Part shown: positions 33,912 through 43,590 of the stretch, piece by piece | How the letters are laid out: every line of letters starts with the position of its first letter | Position numbering within the stretch: position 1 is the stretch's first letter | From: Agrobacterium tumefaciens | GTDB lineage: Bacteria; Pseudomonadota; Alphaproteobacteria; Rhizobiales; Rhizobiaceae | Reading direction: 5' to 3' | Assembly: GCA_025559845.1 (NCBI GenBank) | Contig: CP048470.1 | Span: 658,001 to 722,000, forward strand | Length of the DNA: 64,000 nucleotides | Position numbers and translations under genes: made by a program | Notes under the pieces: model-generated | What the model saw: only the letters and a program-made list of their open reading frames with translations | Database searches by the model: none | Told to the model about the DNA's origin: nothing

Positions 33912-35882
33912 TCAGAATTCCTGCCATTCACTCATGTCGAGTGCATTGGCACCTGACGTCATGGCATAGCGGGGCTTGGGCTGACGTTGCTGCGAGACGA
34001 CCACCACTGGTGCCGGACGTGCCTGGTTGGCGACTTTGAACCGGCCGACAAGCTGCGAGAGGCCAGCCGCTTCTGCCGAAAGCTTGTGCGTGGAGGCCGA
34101 GGTCTCCTCAACCATGGCTGCATTCTGCTGCGTGACCTGGTCCATCTGGTTGACGGCCGTGTTCACCTCGGCAAGTGCAGTCGCCTGTTCCTGCGATGCT
34201 GTCGCAATAGAGTGGATGCGATCATTGATCTGGGCAACGTAGTCAATGATTTCGGTCAAAGCGCCGCCGGTGTCCTCAACAAGCGTGACACCAGACTGAA
34301 CGCTGGTGGCGGAGCGGCTGATCAGAACCTTGATATCCTTGGCTGCCACGGCCGAACGCTGCGCCAGTTCCCGTACTTCCTGGGCGACAACCGCAAACCC
34401 TTTACCGGCCTCACCCGCACGAGCGGCTTCAACACCGGCATTCAAGGCAAGGAGGTTGGTCTGAAAGGCAATTTCATCGATAACATTGGTGATCTGAGCA
34501 ATTTCGTCGGAGGCATGCTTGATTTCCGCCATGGCGGTGATGGCACGACCAACGACATCCGAGGACTTCCCGGCGCGGTCCTTGGCTTCCGACACAATCC
34601 TGGTTGCTTCGTGAGCACGATCGGTCGATTGCCGCACCACTGTCGTGATTTCGTCTAGAGCTGCGGAAGATTCTTCAAGCGCCGCGGCCTGCTGCTCGGT
34701 TCGCTTGGAAAGGCTATCCGAAGACGTACGAAGCTCTTCGCTGTTCGCGTTCAACGTATCACTTGCGGTGCGAATTTCGCCCACGGTTTCCTGAAGGCTC
34801 GCAATCGTGTTGTTGACGTTTTGCTGAAGCTGCTGGAACACGCCCTTGAACTCGCCCGTCATCGTCTGGGTGAGATCACCGTCAGCCAGGAGGCGAACGA
34901 CCCGGTTGGTCTCGTCTACGCCGGTTTCAACCGACTGCACGAGTGTGTTGATATTGGCGGCAAACTGGTCAAGAGCGTCATCACCATAGCTTGTTCCCAC
35001 TCTTCTTGAAAAATCGCCGGCTGCAGCAGAGGTCACGACCACAGCCATCCCCTGCTGCAGGCTGTCGCTCTTCTGTCGCATCGCCGCTTCCTGGGCGTTC
35101 ATGCGCTGCACCTCAAGGCCGTTCTGCTTGAAGACCTCGACTGCCGCTGCCATTTCACCGATTTCGTCTGAGCGCTGCAAAAACGGTACGTCCGCGCGGA
35201 AGTCGCCAGCGGCCAAAGTCTTCATGACGCTTGTTACAGTTCTTATAGGATTGCTGATCTGATGCGTGGCGATGTAGAACGCGATCGCTCCGCCGCCAGC
35301 AAGCCCGATGATTGTGACGGCGGCCATAATGACCAGTACGCTGGACTGAAACGCCTGGAGGTCGGAACTGATTTCAGCAAGCTTCGCCTGGTTCTGATTA
35401 ACGACGTCGTCGATTTCTTTCTGATAATGCTTTCTGTTGGCGCGATTTTCTTCGGTGTTGCCGTGAATGTTCGAGGCCGCTGGCCCCTCAGTTACGGCGA
35501 TGCGTGCCGTCTCTGTCCGGAAGCGGGTAAATGCCGTCGCTTTCTCACGCAGCTCCGAAAAGTCCTTTTTCTGCTCTTCAGGAACCAGAGGCTCCCAGGC
35601 ATCAAGCAGCGTGTTCATCTTGGCCAGCGATGCGAGCGCACCATCCGCAAACGGCTTTGCCTCTTCGACTGAGGTTGCGGCATACGTGCCGCGAAGGTCC
35701 ATGACGACCGCCGTGACAAGCTTGTTGAGCGCTTCGCCGTTCAGCGCACGATTGGCTGAATTTTCAAGCCGATCAACCCGGGCGTCGTAAACGCTGAGGG
35801 TGTAAAAACTGATGGTGCCGATGGTGAGCGCAGTCAGCGCCATCACCGCGACGATCGAATAGATCTTGCCACGAATGTTCAT
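33912..35882 (-). CDS. Methyl-accepting chemotaxis protein
   Basis: 656 residues. Membrane helix 1 is at about 8-28, a periplasmic four-helix-type sensor runs to about 188, helix 2 is near 189-210, then HAMP ([18 protein letters not shown]), a second HAMP-like segment, and the signalling hairpin with [20 protein letters not shown], the invariant tip of chemoreceptors. The C-terminus EWQEF is an acidic aromatic pentapeptide like the tethers for CheR/CheB on rhizobial receptors. It should signal through CheW/CheA. The ligand is unknown; neighbouring transporters hint at nutrient chemotaxis. It is a single-gene unit with its own terminator. Confidence 0.95.
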   Translation of the reverse strand: MNIRGKIYSIVAVMALTALTIGTISFYTLSVYDARVDRLENSANRALNGEALNKLVTAVVMDLRGTYAATSVEEAKPFADGALASLAKMNTLLDAWEPLVPEEQKKDFSELREKATAFTRFRTETARIAVTEGPAASNIHGNTEENRANRKHYQKEIDDVVNQNQAKLAEISSDLQAFQSSVLVIMAAVTIIGLAGGGAIAFYIATHQISNPIRTVTSVMKTLAAGDFRADVPFLQRSDEIGEMAAAVEVFKQNGLEVQRMNAQEAAMRQKSDSLQQGMAVVVTSAAAGDFSRRVGTSYGDDALDQFAANINTLVQSVETGVDETNRVVRLLADGDLTQTMTGEFKGVFQQLQQNVNNTIASLQETVGEIRTASDTLNANSEELRTSSDSLSKRTEQQAAALEESSAALDEITTVVRQSTDRAHEATRIVSEAKDRAGKSSDVVGRAITAMAEIKHASDEIAQITNVIDEIAFQTNLLALNAGVEAARAGEAGKGFAVVAQEVRELAQRSAVAAKDIKVLISRSATSVQSGVTLVEDTGGALTEIIDYVAQINDRIHSIATASQEQATALAEVNTAVNQMDQVTQQNAAMVEETSASTHKLSAEAAGLSQLVGRFKVANQARPAPVVVVSQQRQPKPRYAMTSGANALDMSEWQEF

Positions 35883-36136
35883 GGTTGCTCCGGAAGTATG
35901 CAGATTTTTTGAGGGAGGTTGGAGCCTTCATGGCTTCGCGATCGCTTAATTAGCCATAGATGATTAACGCAACATGACCTGACCCCAATTGATTTGCCGC
36001 CCTGAAAACTAGTTGTGGGGGTCTTCGAGAGCGTGGAGCAAGGCGTCGTCAACTCAGACGCCGGCGAGGAAAGGGCGCGACTGTCGCCAGGGGGCGATTG
36101 CAGGAAAAAGAAAGTACAATGTGTCTCAGGAGACAA
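35883..36136. other. Intergenic region without a recognisable gene
   Basis: Gap between the chemoreceptor start and the hairpin after the second peptide-binding protein. It should hold the chemoreceptor promoter. The open frames crossing it have no recognisable protein pattern. Confidence 0.5.
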
Positions 36137-36168
36137 CTGCCGGGCACGCATATCGCTATGCCCGGCAG
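36137..36168 (-). terminator. Stem-loop after the second peptide transporter operon
   Basis: Ten-base perfect arms CTGCCGGGCA (36137-36146) and TGCCCGGCAG (36159-36168), 9 bases after the binding-protein stop. On the minus strand TTGTCTCC follows, a weak T-run. Probably the operon terminator or an mRNA-end stabiliser. Confidence 0.65.
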
Positions 36169-36177
36169 GTCTGGCGC

Positions 36178-37707
36178 TTATTCGACCTTGGTGTTCTCGA
36201 TGCTCAGGCCCGACTGGAAGGTCAGGAAGCCCGGCATGTTGGTAAAGCCAGTCACACCTTTTTTGATGGCGTAGTTCTGCTCGCGCCACATGAAATAAAC
36301 CAGCGGTGACAACTCCAACGCGCGATCGACGAATTTGTCGTAGATCTTTTCCCGCTCGGCCTTGTCGACCGTTGCGCGTCCCGTATCCAACAGCTCATTG
36401 ATTTGCTGATCGTTGAAATAAGGGGAATTGTTGGTTCGCACGAGCTTGTCGCCACCGTAATAGTAGTTGCTCAGCCAATCAGCGTCTGTGATTTCACCCA
36501 GGCTTCCCAGCACTGTAAAATCATAGTCTGCGGAGGTCGCCTTCGCCATGCGGCTGGCCCAATCAGGAAGATCAAGCGTCACCTTGATGCCAATTTTGGC
36601 GAGTTCAGACTGGATTGCGACTGCGGTATTCTGGTGGAAGCTATATTGCGACGATGCAAGCAGACGAACCTCGAAACCGTCTGGATAGCCCGCCTTCGTC
36701 AAAAGCTCTTTCGCCTTGGCGACATCATGTTTGAAGTAGTTCGCCTTGGCGTCGGAATACCCCATGTATCCCTTCGGAATGGCAATGCCATAAATCGGGC
36801 TTCCCAGACCATTGAACGCCGTATTGATGATGACGCTTCGATCCACGGCATAGGCAATGGCCTGTCTGACCTCTGGCTTCGAAAACGGCTCGAACTTGGT
36901 GTTGAATTGCAGCCCCATGAATGGACCGGTATTTCTGAGAAGTTCTGTCTCCGGACCTTTTTCCAGGTCGGCGGCATCCTTGGCAGGTACGTAGTCGATA
37001 ATATCGACATCGCCAGACTTCAGCGCGTTTACGCGGGTGTTTTCATCACTATAGAAGACATAGTGCACTTCATCGAGATCAGGCTTGCCCTGCTTGTAGT
37101 AGTCATCGAATTTCTCGACAACGATTTCGCGTCCACGGGTCCAGCTTCCAAACTTGAATGGTCCGGCACCAACCGGCGTCGCAGTCGGGTTGTTTGCGTT
37201 TTTCGCGAGCCATGCGGCAGGGACGATGACCGATTCCGGCAACGCAAGATAATCAACGAGGGCGACCGACGGCTTGGATAGCGTGAGCTTTACGGTCTTC
37301 TGATCCGGCGTCTCAATCTTCGAAATGATAGAAAGCTCGTTGCGGAAGGCAGCCTTGCCGGCAGGATCAAGCATGTGCTCCAGCGATGCTTTCACATCGG
37401 CGGCGGTAACATCCGTTCCGTCGTGGAACTTGGCAGCGCGCAGGTGGAAGGTGAACTCCTTCGCATCGGGACTGACGTCGTAGCTTTCGGCGAGTTCTGG
37501 CGAAATCTTGCCATCGATACCGTAATTGACGAGCCCACGATGAATGGCGAGCTTCACTGTGCGTCCGGACGTCCCAGGCTGGACCACGGTATCGAGCGTC
37601 GACGGCTCGCCGGATAACCCGAAATACAGTGTGCCATCAGCCAAAGCCGCCGTGGCAGCTAAGCTCAGGAAACTGCTGGCCAAAGCCAGACGGAGAAATC
37701 TCTGCAT
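36178..37707 (-). CDS. ABC transporter substrate-binding protein, family 5 (peptide type)
   Basis: 509 residues from ATG 37707; the longer reading upstream lies in the intergenic gap. A Sec signal peptide is seen (LRLALASSFLSLAATAALA, cleavage near 23). The mature protein begins DGTLYFGLSGEPSTLDT and contains FTFHLRAAKFHDGTDVTAAD, both typical of DppA-like proteins. It is last in its operon, after ATPase and permeases, an order opposite to that of the first transporter in the window. It binds an unknown small ligand in the periplasm. Confidence 0.93.
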   Translation of the reverse strand: MQRFLRLALASSFLSLAATAALADGTLYFGLSGEPSTLDTVVQPGTSGRTVKLAIHRGLVNYGIDGKISPELAESYDVSPDAKEFTFHLRAAKFHDGTDVTAADVKASLEHMLDPAGKAAFRNELSIISKIETPDQKTVKLTLSKPSVALVDYLALPESVIVPAAWLAKNANNPTATPVGAGPFKFGSWTRGREIVVEKFDDYYKQGKPDLDEVHYVFYSDENTRVNALKSGDVDIIDYVPAKDAADLEKGPETELLRNTGPFMGLQFNTKFEPFSKPEVRQAIAYAVDRSVIINTAFNGLGSPIYGIAIPKGYMGYSDAKANYFKHDVAKAKELLTKAGYPDGFEVRLLASSQYSFHQNTAVAIQSELAKIGIKVTLDLPDWASRMAKATSADYDFTVLGSLGEITDADWLSNYYYGGDKLVRTNNSPYFNDQQINELLDTGRATVDKAEREKIYDKFVDRALELSPLVYFMWREQNYAIKKGVTGFTNMPGFLTFQSGLSIENTKVE

Positions 37708-37732
37708 AATTGTTCCCTTTCGTTGTTGTTTA

Positions 37733-38560
37733 TCAGTTTTCGCGAAGTCTGGGGTCCAGGTGATCGCGCAGCGCGTCACCGAGAATGTTGATGGCAAGAA
37801 CCGTGAAGGCGAGGCAGACCGAAGGCCATACGACATACATCGGGTTCTGACTGAGATAGCCACGTGCCGTTCCGATCATCTGCCCCCAGGACGGTTCCGG
37901 CGGAACGATGCCGAGCCCCAGGAAACTCAATCCAGATTCCAGAAGGATTGCGGCGGCAATCGTCAGCGTTCCCTGAACCACCAGCGGTGAAAGGATGTTT
38001 GGCAAGATCGCCTTGAACACGACGCGCAGATAACTTGCGCCCATGGCATGTTCTGCCTCGATGAATTCCTGACGAATGACCTGCAATGTGGCGGACTGTG
38101 CGACGCGGGCAAATTGCGGGATGAAAATGATGCCGATAACGACACTGAGACTGACGACACCGCTGCGCCAGAAACCGACAGCCAGAAGCGCCAGAAGGAT
38201 TGCCGGGAAGCTCAGCATGATGTCGACGGCGCGCATGACGAAAAATGCGGGCACAGGACGGCTGTAGGCACCGATGATGCCAAATGCCGTGCCGCCGATG
38301 GCCGCAATCACCGTCGAGACGACCGCAACGAGGATGGTCGGTCGGATGCCGACGAGAAGACGGGAGAGGATGTCACGACCGAATTCGTCTGTTCCTAGCA
38401 GATATGCAACGGAACTCGTCTGGTTCACGGCGTTCTGATTGATCAGCAGCGGATCATGCGGCGCGATCGCCGGCCCGACCAGCGCGACTGCGAGAACCGC
38501 GAGGATGACGAGCAGGCTTGCAAGAACGAGCGGACGGCGAAAAAGAAGAGACGTCATCAT
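37733..38560 (-). CDS. Peptide-type ABC transporter permease (DppC-like)
   Basis: 275 residues. It has the DppC motif GTDEFGRDILSRL near residue 55-67 and the coupling loop AILPNILSPLVVQ near 190, with about six helices. It overlaps the DppB gene by four bases. It forms the pore of the second peptide-type importer. Confidence 0.95.
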   Translation of the reverse strand: MMTSLLFRRPLVLASLLVILAVLAVALVGPAIAPHDPLLINQNAVNQTSSVAYLLGTDEFGRDILSRLLVGIRPTILVAVVSTVIAAIGGTAFGIIGAYSRPVPAFFVMRAVDIMLSFPAILLALLAVGFWRSGVVSLSVVIGIIFIPQFARVAQSATLQVIRQEFIEAEHAMGASYLRVVFKAILPNILSPLVVQGTLTIAAAILLESGLSFLGLGIVPPEPSWGQMIGTARGYLSQNPMYVVWPSVCLAFTVLAINILGDALRDHLDPRLREN

Positions 38561-39528
38561 GCGCGCTTCCGACGAATACGTGGGTCGAGCAGGCTATAGA
38601 GAAGGTCGACGCACAGGTTGATGAGAATGAAGAGAGCGGCGATCATCAGGATGCTGCCCTGCACAAGCGGATAATTTCTGTTCGATACCGCCGTAACCAG
38701 AAGCGTGCTGAGACCTGGCCAGTTGAAGAGAGCCTCGACGAGAACCGTTCCGCCCATCAAGTTGCCGAGTTGCAGGCCAACGATGGTGACGATCGGGATT
38801 GCCGCGTTTCGTAGAACATGGAGCCAGATCACTCTACGCTCACGCATGCCGCGTGCACGCAACGAACGAACAAAGTCACGACCGAGTATTTCGAGCATCG
38901 AAGACCTGGTCATCCGGGCAATCGACGCGGCCAGTCCGAGGCCAAGCGTCAAGGCCGGTAACACGAGCTTCTGGAAATGCAGGAATGCGTTGCGGGAAAT
39001 GTCTGTGTATCCACTCGACGGCAGCCAGCCGAGGTTCAGGCTGAGCAACAGGATCAGGAGTGAACCAAGGATGTAGACCGGTACGGAGATGCCGAGTGTC
39101 GACAGAGATGTCAGAAGACCATCGAGAAAACTTCCGCGGCGCAAGGCGGCGGCAATGCCGACAGGAACACCGATAAGTGCCGCAATCACAATCGCAGCAA
39201 CGGCCAGTTCCATCGTTTTTGGCAGGCTGGCTGCAACGTATTCGATGACAGGATAGCCATCGAGCGAGTTGCCGAGATCACCGGTCGCGGCCCCTCCCAG
39301 CCATTTGACATATTGCGACAAGACAGGCTGGTCGAGGCCAAGCTGCTGGCGCATCGCAGCAACCGTTTCCGGCGATGGGTTACTTTCTGGACCAAGCAGC
39401 AACAGGACCGGATCGCCAGGCATGATATACATGATCGAAAATACCAGCGTTGCGATCACCCAAAGCTGAATGAGGGCCGTTACCAGCCGTGAGCCGAGGA
39501 CGATGATGAAGGAAGTGAACGCTTGCAT
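38557..39528 (-). CDS. Peptide-type ABC transporter permease (DppB-like)
   Basis: 323 residues with N-terminal helix, MPGDPVLLLLGPE, LGLDQPVLSQYVKWLGGAATGDLGNS (split by family loop) and a coupling loop with HVLRNAAIPIVT. The C-terminus LLDPRIRRK is typical. It starts 2 bases after the ATPase stop and overlaps the DppC start. Confidence 0.95.
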   Translation of the reverse strand: MQAFTSFIIVLGSRLVTALIQLWVIATLVFSIMYIMPGDPVLLLLGPESNPSPETVAAMRQQLGLDQPVLSQYVKWLGGAATGDLGNSLDGYPVIEYVAASLPKTMELAVAAIVIAALIGVPVGIAAALRRGSFLDGLLTSLSTLGISVPVYILGSLLILLLSLNLGWLPSSGYTDISRNAFLHFQKLVLPALTLGLGLAASIARMTRSSMLEILGRDFVRSLRARGMRERRVIWLHVLRNAAIPIVTIVGLQLGNLMGGTVLVEALFNWPGLSTLLVTAVSNRNYPLVQGSILMIAALFILINLCVDLLYSLLDPRIRRKRA

Positions 39529-39530
39529 CG

Positions 39531-41234
39531 TCAGGCCTCCATGAGTTTGGATTGCGCCTGGCCGATTTTCGGCACCGCGCTGAGGAGTGTCCGCGTATAA
39601 TCCGCCTTCGGGTTGTCGAAGACGTCACGCGCAAGGCCTGTTTCGACGATCTTGCCCTTTTGCATGACTGCAATCGTGTCGCTGACGTGACGGACGACCG
39701 ACATGTCATGAGAGATGAACAGATAAGTCAGGTCGAACTCGTGCTGCAGATCCTGCAAAAGGTTCAGGACCTGAGCCTGAACGGAAACATCCAGTGCAGA
39801 GACCGCCTCGTCACATATCAAAAGCCGCGGATTGAGCGCCAGCGCACGGGCAATCACGATACGCTGACGCTGACCACCCGAAAACTCGTGCGGGAAACGA
39901 CCGATCGCATTCCGAGGCAAGCCAACCGCATCAATTAATTTGGCGACACTCGCAACACGATCACGACCGCCCTGATGGATGTCGATCGGCGCGGCCACGA
40001 GGTCCAGAACGGTTTGCCGCGGATTGAGGGAACCGTAGGGGTTCTGGAAAACAAGGGCGATGTCGCGGCACGCGGACCGCATCACGCCGCGATCCAACGA
40101 AACAAGATCACGACCGTCGAAATTGATCGAACCGCTATCCGGTTCGATCAACCGCATTACCAGTCGCGAAAGGGTCGATTTGCCACACCCGGATTCCCCG
40201 ACAAGACCAAGTGTCGAACGGGGCGCGATCGAGAGGCTGACCTTGTCGACCGCACGGAATGCCTGGGGCGTGGCAAGTGCGCTTTCCCGGACCCAATAGG
40301 TTTTCGTCAGGTCGCGAATTTCCAGCAATGGGGTGAGTGATGTATCCGCGGATGCGCGCGGTCTGGCCGGTGTTTTGGCAACACTGCTGGTAATGATACC
40401 GTCGTGGCCACGCACGATGATCGGAAGCTGGGTCTTGGGCACCGACATTGACGGCATCGAGGCGATCAGTGCCTTGGTGTAATCGTTCTTAGGATCGGCA
40501 AAAAGATCGGCGGTGGCCGCCTCTTCCATCAGGTCGCCGTGATAAATGACGGCGACGCGGTCTGCGACCTCATAGATCACGCCAAGGTCATGGGTGATAA
40601 GCAGCACCGCAGCGCCGATTTCGCGATTGAGGCCGCGCAGCAACGTCAGAACCTGTTTCTGCACCGTTACATCAAGTGCGGTCGTCGGCTCGTCGGCAAT
40701 GATGACTTCCGGTTTGCAGGCGACCGCCATGGCAATCATCACACGCTGACACTGACCACCGGACAGTTCATGCGGATAGGAACGCATGCAGCGCGCCGGG
40801 TCGTGTATGCCGACCTTTTCCAGAAGCTGCAGTGCGAGCTTTCCAGCTTCACGACGCGATACATTTTCATGCAGCAGGATCGCCTCAACAATTTGCTGCC
40901 CGCAGGTGAAGACGGGATCAAGCGATGCCATCGGATCTTGGAAGATCATTGAGATCCGCTTTCCGCGAAGCTTTCGCAGCACGTCTGCCCGAACGGTTAG
41001 AAGGTCCACACCGGCAAATTCGACGCGGCCGCTCGTCACGACGGCATTGCGGGGCAAGAGGCCCATCGCAGCCAGCGACATGATCGTCTTCCCGCTGCCA
41101 CTTTCGCCGACGAGGCCGAGTATTTCCCCAGAAACCAATGAAAGGGAAACACCCTTCACCGCCGGGCGCAATTCAGACCCGGATCTGAACGCAACGGAAA
41201 GATTGTTTATTTTCAGAATTTCCCTGCCCGGCAT
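39531..41234 (-). CDS. Dual ATP-binding protein of a peptide-type ABC transporter (DppD-DppF fusion)
   Basis: About 567 residues from ATG 41234; a TTG four codons earlier is also possible. It contains two full ABC domains in one chain. The first has GESGSGKT near residue 40, [10 protein letters not shown] and [12 protein letters not shown]; the second has GESGCGKST near 355, [10 protein letters not shown] and [12 protein letters not shown]. Fused ATPases of this kind (as in GsiA) power family 5 importers alone. It heads the operon and is divergent from the SDR/hydantoinase operon across 268 bases that contain paired LacI-type sites, so import and catabolism are probably co-regulated. Confidence 0.93.
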   Translation of the reverse strand: MPGREILKINNLSVAFRSGSELRPAVKGVSLSLVSGEILGLVGESGSGKTIMSLAAMGLLPRNAVVTSGRVEFAGVDLLTVRADVLRKLRGKRISMIFQDPMASLDPVFTCGQQIVEAILLHENVSRREAGKLALQLLEKVGIHDPARCMRSYPHELSGGQCQRVMIAMAVACKPEVIIADEPTTALDVTVQKQVLTLLRGLNREIGAAVLLITHDLGVIYEVADRVAVIYHGDLMEEAATADLFADPKNDYTKALIASMPSMSVPKTQLPIIVRGHDGIITSSVAKTPARPRASADTSLTPLLEIRDLTKTYWVRESALATPQAFRAVDKVSLSIAPRSTLGLVGESGCGKSTLSRLVMRLIEPDSGSINFDGRDLVSLDRGVMRSACRDIALVFQNPYGSLNPRQTVLDLVAAPIDIHQGGRDRVASVAKLIDAVGLPRNAIGRFPHEFSGGQRQRIVIARALALNPRLLICDEAVSALDVSVQAQVLNLLQDLQHEFDLTYLFISHDMSVVRHVSDTIAVMQKGKIVETGLARDVFDNPKADYTRTLLSAVPKIGQAQSKLMEA

Positions 41235-41346
41235 ACCGCGATCCAATCTGCGATGCGCTCCTGACAGACAGGAGCAGGTTCCCGTTTTTTGCTCACTTAT
41301 GGAGCTTATTTTTTAACATTAGGCACAAAGCTTCAAACTGCGTCAA

Positions 41347-41360
41347 GCATACGTTTGCAT
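41347..41360. promoter_or_regulatory. LacI-type operator candidate 1
   Basis: GCATACGTTTGCAT, the reverse complement of which (ATGCAAACGTATGC) matches the element at 41458-41471 at 13 of 14 positions. Its centre is a CG step, as in LacI-family operators. It lies in the divergent promoter of the ABC and SDR/hydantoinase operons. Confidence 0.55.
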
Positions 41361-41456
41361 TTTTGGCGTTTCTTTTCGTTTCTGGGAGTTCTTGCAGCTT
41401 TTTCAGAATTTCTCCCAAAAAGCATCTTGCCAGATCGAAAAACCGCGCATACCGTT

Positions 41457-41474
41457 CATGCAAACGAATGCATG
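41457..41474. promoter_or_regulatory. LacI-type operator candidate 2
   Basis: CATGCAAACGAATGCATG, an 18-base palindrome with central CG and arms matching at 7 of 9 positions. It ends 28 bases upstream of the SDR start, next to its ribosome site region. A LacI-family gene lies at the end of the same operon (48758-49786). Confidence 0.6.
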
Positions 41475-41502
41475 GCCACTGGCCAGGCTGGAGGGAACGA
41501 TA

Positions 41503-42216
41503 ATGACCGCTGGAAATTCCGGCCGGGTGGCGCTTGTCACCGGCGCTGGCAGGGGCATTGGATTGGCAATCGCCCAAGAACTTGCAGCAAACGGCTACCG
41601 ACTAAGCCTTGGCGCACGAAGTGTCGCAGCCCTCGAGGCCGCCTTCGGTCCCGAGAACAAGCAATTCCACTACGCCTCCTTCGATGCCTATGATCCGGCG
41701 AGCGCGGAAGCATGGGTTTCTGGCGCGGTGGAAAGATTTGGAAGAATTGACGCCCTCATCAACAATGCGGGCCTGGGTGAGCGCGTCGCGCTTATGGACG
41801 ACAATGACGAGGCGCTCGACAGGTTGTTTGCGGTCAACGTCAAAGCTCCCTTGCGGATGACACGCCTGTGCATGCCGCATCTGGAAAAGACCGGCACCGG
41901 CAGGATCATCAACATTGTCTCAATGTCCGGAAAGCGGGTTCGCAATGCCTTTGTCGGATACAACATGACGAAGTTCGCGGTCATGGGGCTGACGCACACC
42001 ACCCGCCATGTTGCGTGGGACAAGGGTGTCAGGGCAACCGCCATCTGCCCAAGCTTCGTACGCACGGAGATGAGTGCTTACACGAACAAGGTCACGCCAG
42101 ACGAGATGATTCAGCCGGAAACACTGGCGTCGCTTGTTCGCACTGCAATCGAATTGCCCAACACTGCTGCCATGGCCGAGATGCTGGTGAACTGCCGCCT
42201 CGAAGACATGCTTTGA
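41503..42216 (+). CDS. Short-chain dehydrogenase/reductase (SDR)
   Basis: 237 residues from ATG 41503, preceded by GGAGGG. Motifs: TGAGRGIG at 13-20, NNAG at 87-90, Ser at 140/142, Tyr153 and Lys157 (YNMTK). It is a cytoplasmic NAD(P)-dependent oxidoreductase. It is first of an operon with a FAD oxidoreductase, hydantoinase A and B and a Rid protein, and is similar to the SDR at 4371-5066, which is also next to a peptide-type importer. Substrate unknown. Confidence 0.94.
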   Translation: MTAGNSGRVALVTGAGRGIGLAIAQELAANGYRLSLGARSVAALEAAFGPENKQFHYASFDAYDPASAEAWVSGAVERFGRIDALINNAGLGERVALMDDNDEALDRLFAVNVKAPLRMTRLCMPHLEKTGTGRIINIVSMSGKRVRNAFVGYNMTKFAVMGLTHTTRHVAWDKGVRATAICPSFVRTEMSAYTNKVTPDEMIQPETLASLVRTAIELPNTAAMAEMLVNCRLEDML

Positions 42217-42238
42217 ACACGATGCCGAGGTCGAACCC

Positions 42239-43552
42239 ATGAGCCGCATTATTCCGGACGCCGTTCTGTCCAGTACGTCCCTGCCAAACAAAGTCGATGT
42301 CGTTATCATAGGCGGCGGCATTGTCGGCGTTTCGACGGCGCTTGAGCTCGCAGAGCGAGGTGTCTCCGTTGCATTGTGTGAAAAAGGCCTGATCGCCGGC
42401 GAGCAATCCGGGCGCAACTGGGGCTGGGTTCGCCAGATGGGCCGCGATCCTGCAGAGCTTCCACTTGCGATGAAAAGCTTAGCGCTCTGGAAGGGTATGA
42501 ATAGCCGTATCGGGGAAGAAACCGGGTTTCGGCAGACCGGTATCGTCTACCTGTGCAGGAATGCACGCCAGGAGGCCGAATATGAAGCATGGCTGGTCCA
42601 TGCTCAAAAGTTTGGGCTGGATTCCAAACTTTTGCGCAGCGCTGAACTCCGTCAACATCTGCCAGGCATGACGGAAGGTTTCACAGCCGCGATGCATACA
42701 TCGAGTGATGGACGCGCCGAACCTTTTAAGGCCGCGCCTGCCATAGCCCGTGGCGCCATGCGCGCCGGCGCCCATATCCTGACTGGCTGTGCGGTTCGTT
42801 CGATCGAACGTGCGGCAGGCAGGGTCAGCGGTGTCGTGACAGAACGTGGACCAATCGCATGCTCCTCAGTCATCCTTGCGGGGGGTGCATGGTCACGGTT
42901 GTTTGCCGGCAACATGGGGATCGACTTTCCTCAACTGAAGATCCTCGGCACCGTTGCCCGTGCAACAGCGGTCGATGGCGTCCCGGATCTTCCCGTCGGA
43001 GCCGACAATTTTTCGTTCCGCCGCCGCCTCGACGGGAGTTTTTCGATCGCGATGCGCAATGCCAACATTGCACCGATCGTTCCGGACAGCTTCCGCCTTT
43101 TCACCGATTTCGTGCCCACCCTGATCAAAAGCTGGCGTGAACTGACTTTGCGGGTTGGAAACCGCTTTTTGGAAGAATGGAGAACGCCGCGATCCTGGGC
43201 GGCGGACGCCATATCGCCGTTTGAACAGGTTCGCATTCTCGATCCGGTCCCTTTCGAGCGTTTCAATCGCGAGGGGCTAGAGCACCTGATCAAGGCGTTT
43301 CCCGCATTTGCGGGAAGTCGCATCACCCAAAGCTGGGGCGGCTTGATCGACGTCACCCCGGATGCTGTGCCGGTCATCGGCCCGGCTGGCAACATTCCTG
43401 GCTTCTATATTGCCAGTGGCTTTTCCGGGCACGGCTTCGGCATAGGGCCGGGCTCCGGGCGTCTGATGGCAGACTTGGTGACCGGCGCAACCCCATGCGT
43501 CGATCCCGCACCTTTCCGCTTTGATCGTTTCAAGAAGACCAAGGCAGCCTGA
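42239..43552 (+). CDS. FAD-dependent oxidoreductase of the D-amino acid oxidase (DAO) family
   Basis: 437 residues. The FAD-binding Rossmann motif VVIIGGGIVGVSTALELAER covers residues 21-40 (GGGIVG at 25-30), followed by EKGLIAGEQSGRNWGWVRQ. The C-terminal part has GGLIDVTPDAVPVIGP and GFYIASGFSGHGFGIGPG, the second FAD contact of the family. It should oxidise an amine (D-amino acid, sarcosine-like or N-substituted amino acid) to an imine, with an oxidase or dehydrogenase electron sink not evident here. A Rid protein four genes on could hydrolyse such imines. It is 22 bases after the SDR gene. Confidence 0.91.
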   Translation: MSRIIPDAVLSSTSLPNKVDVVIIGGGIVGVSTALELAERGVSVALCEKGLIAGEQSGRNWGWVRQMGRDPAELPLAMKSLALWKGMNSRIGEETGFRQTGIVYLCRNARQEAEYEAWLVHAQKFGLDSKLLRSAELRQHLPGMTEGFTAAMHTSSDGRAEPFKAAPAIARGAMRAGAHILTGCAVRSIERAAGRVSGVVTERGPIACSSVILAGGAWSRLFAGNMGIDFPQLKILGTVARATAVDGVPDLPVGADNFSFRRRLDGSFSIAMRNANIAPIVPDSFRLFTDFVPTLIKSWRELTLRVGNRFLEEWRTPRSWAADAISPFEQVRILDPVPFERFNREGLEHLIKAFPAFAGSRITQSWGGLIDVTPDAVPVIGPAGNIPGFYIASGFSGHGFGIGPGSGRLMADLVTGATPCVDPAPFRFDRFKKTKAA

Positions 43553-43590
43553 TCCGCTTTCGAACAACCTTGGCCAAAGAGGGTAACGTA

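Noticed and set aside
35960..36010. Sequence TGACCTGACCCCAATTGATT, reminiscent of insertion-sequence ends
   Set aside because: There is no transposase, no matching inverted end and no target duplication visible; resemblance is from memory only.
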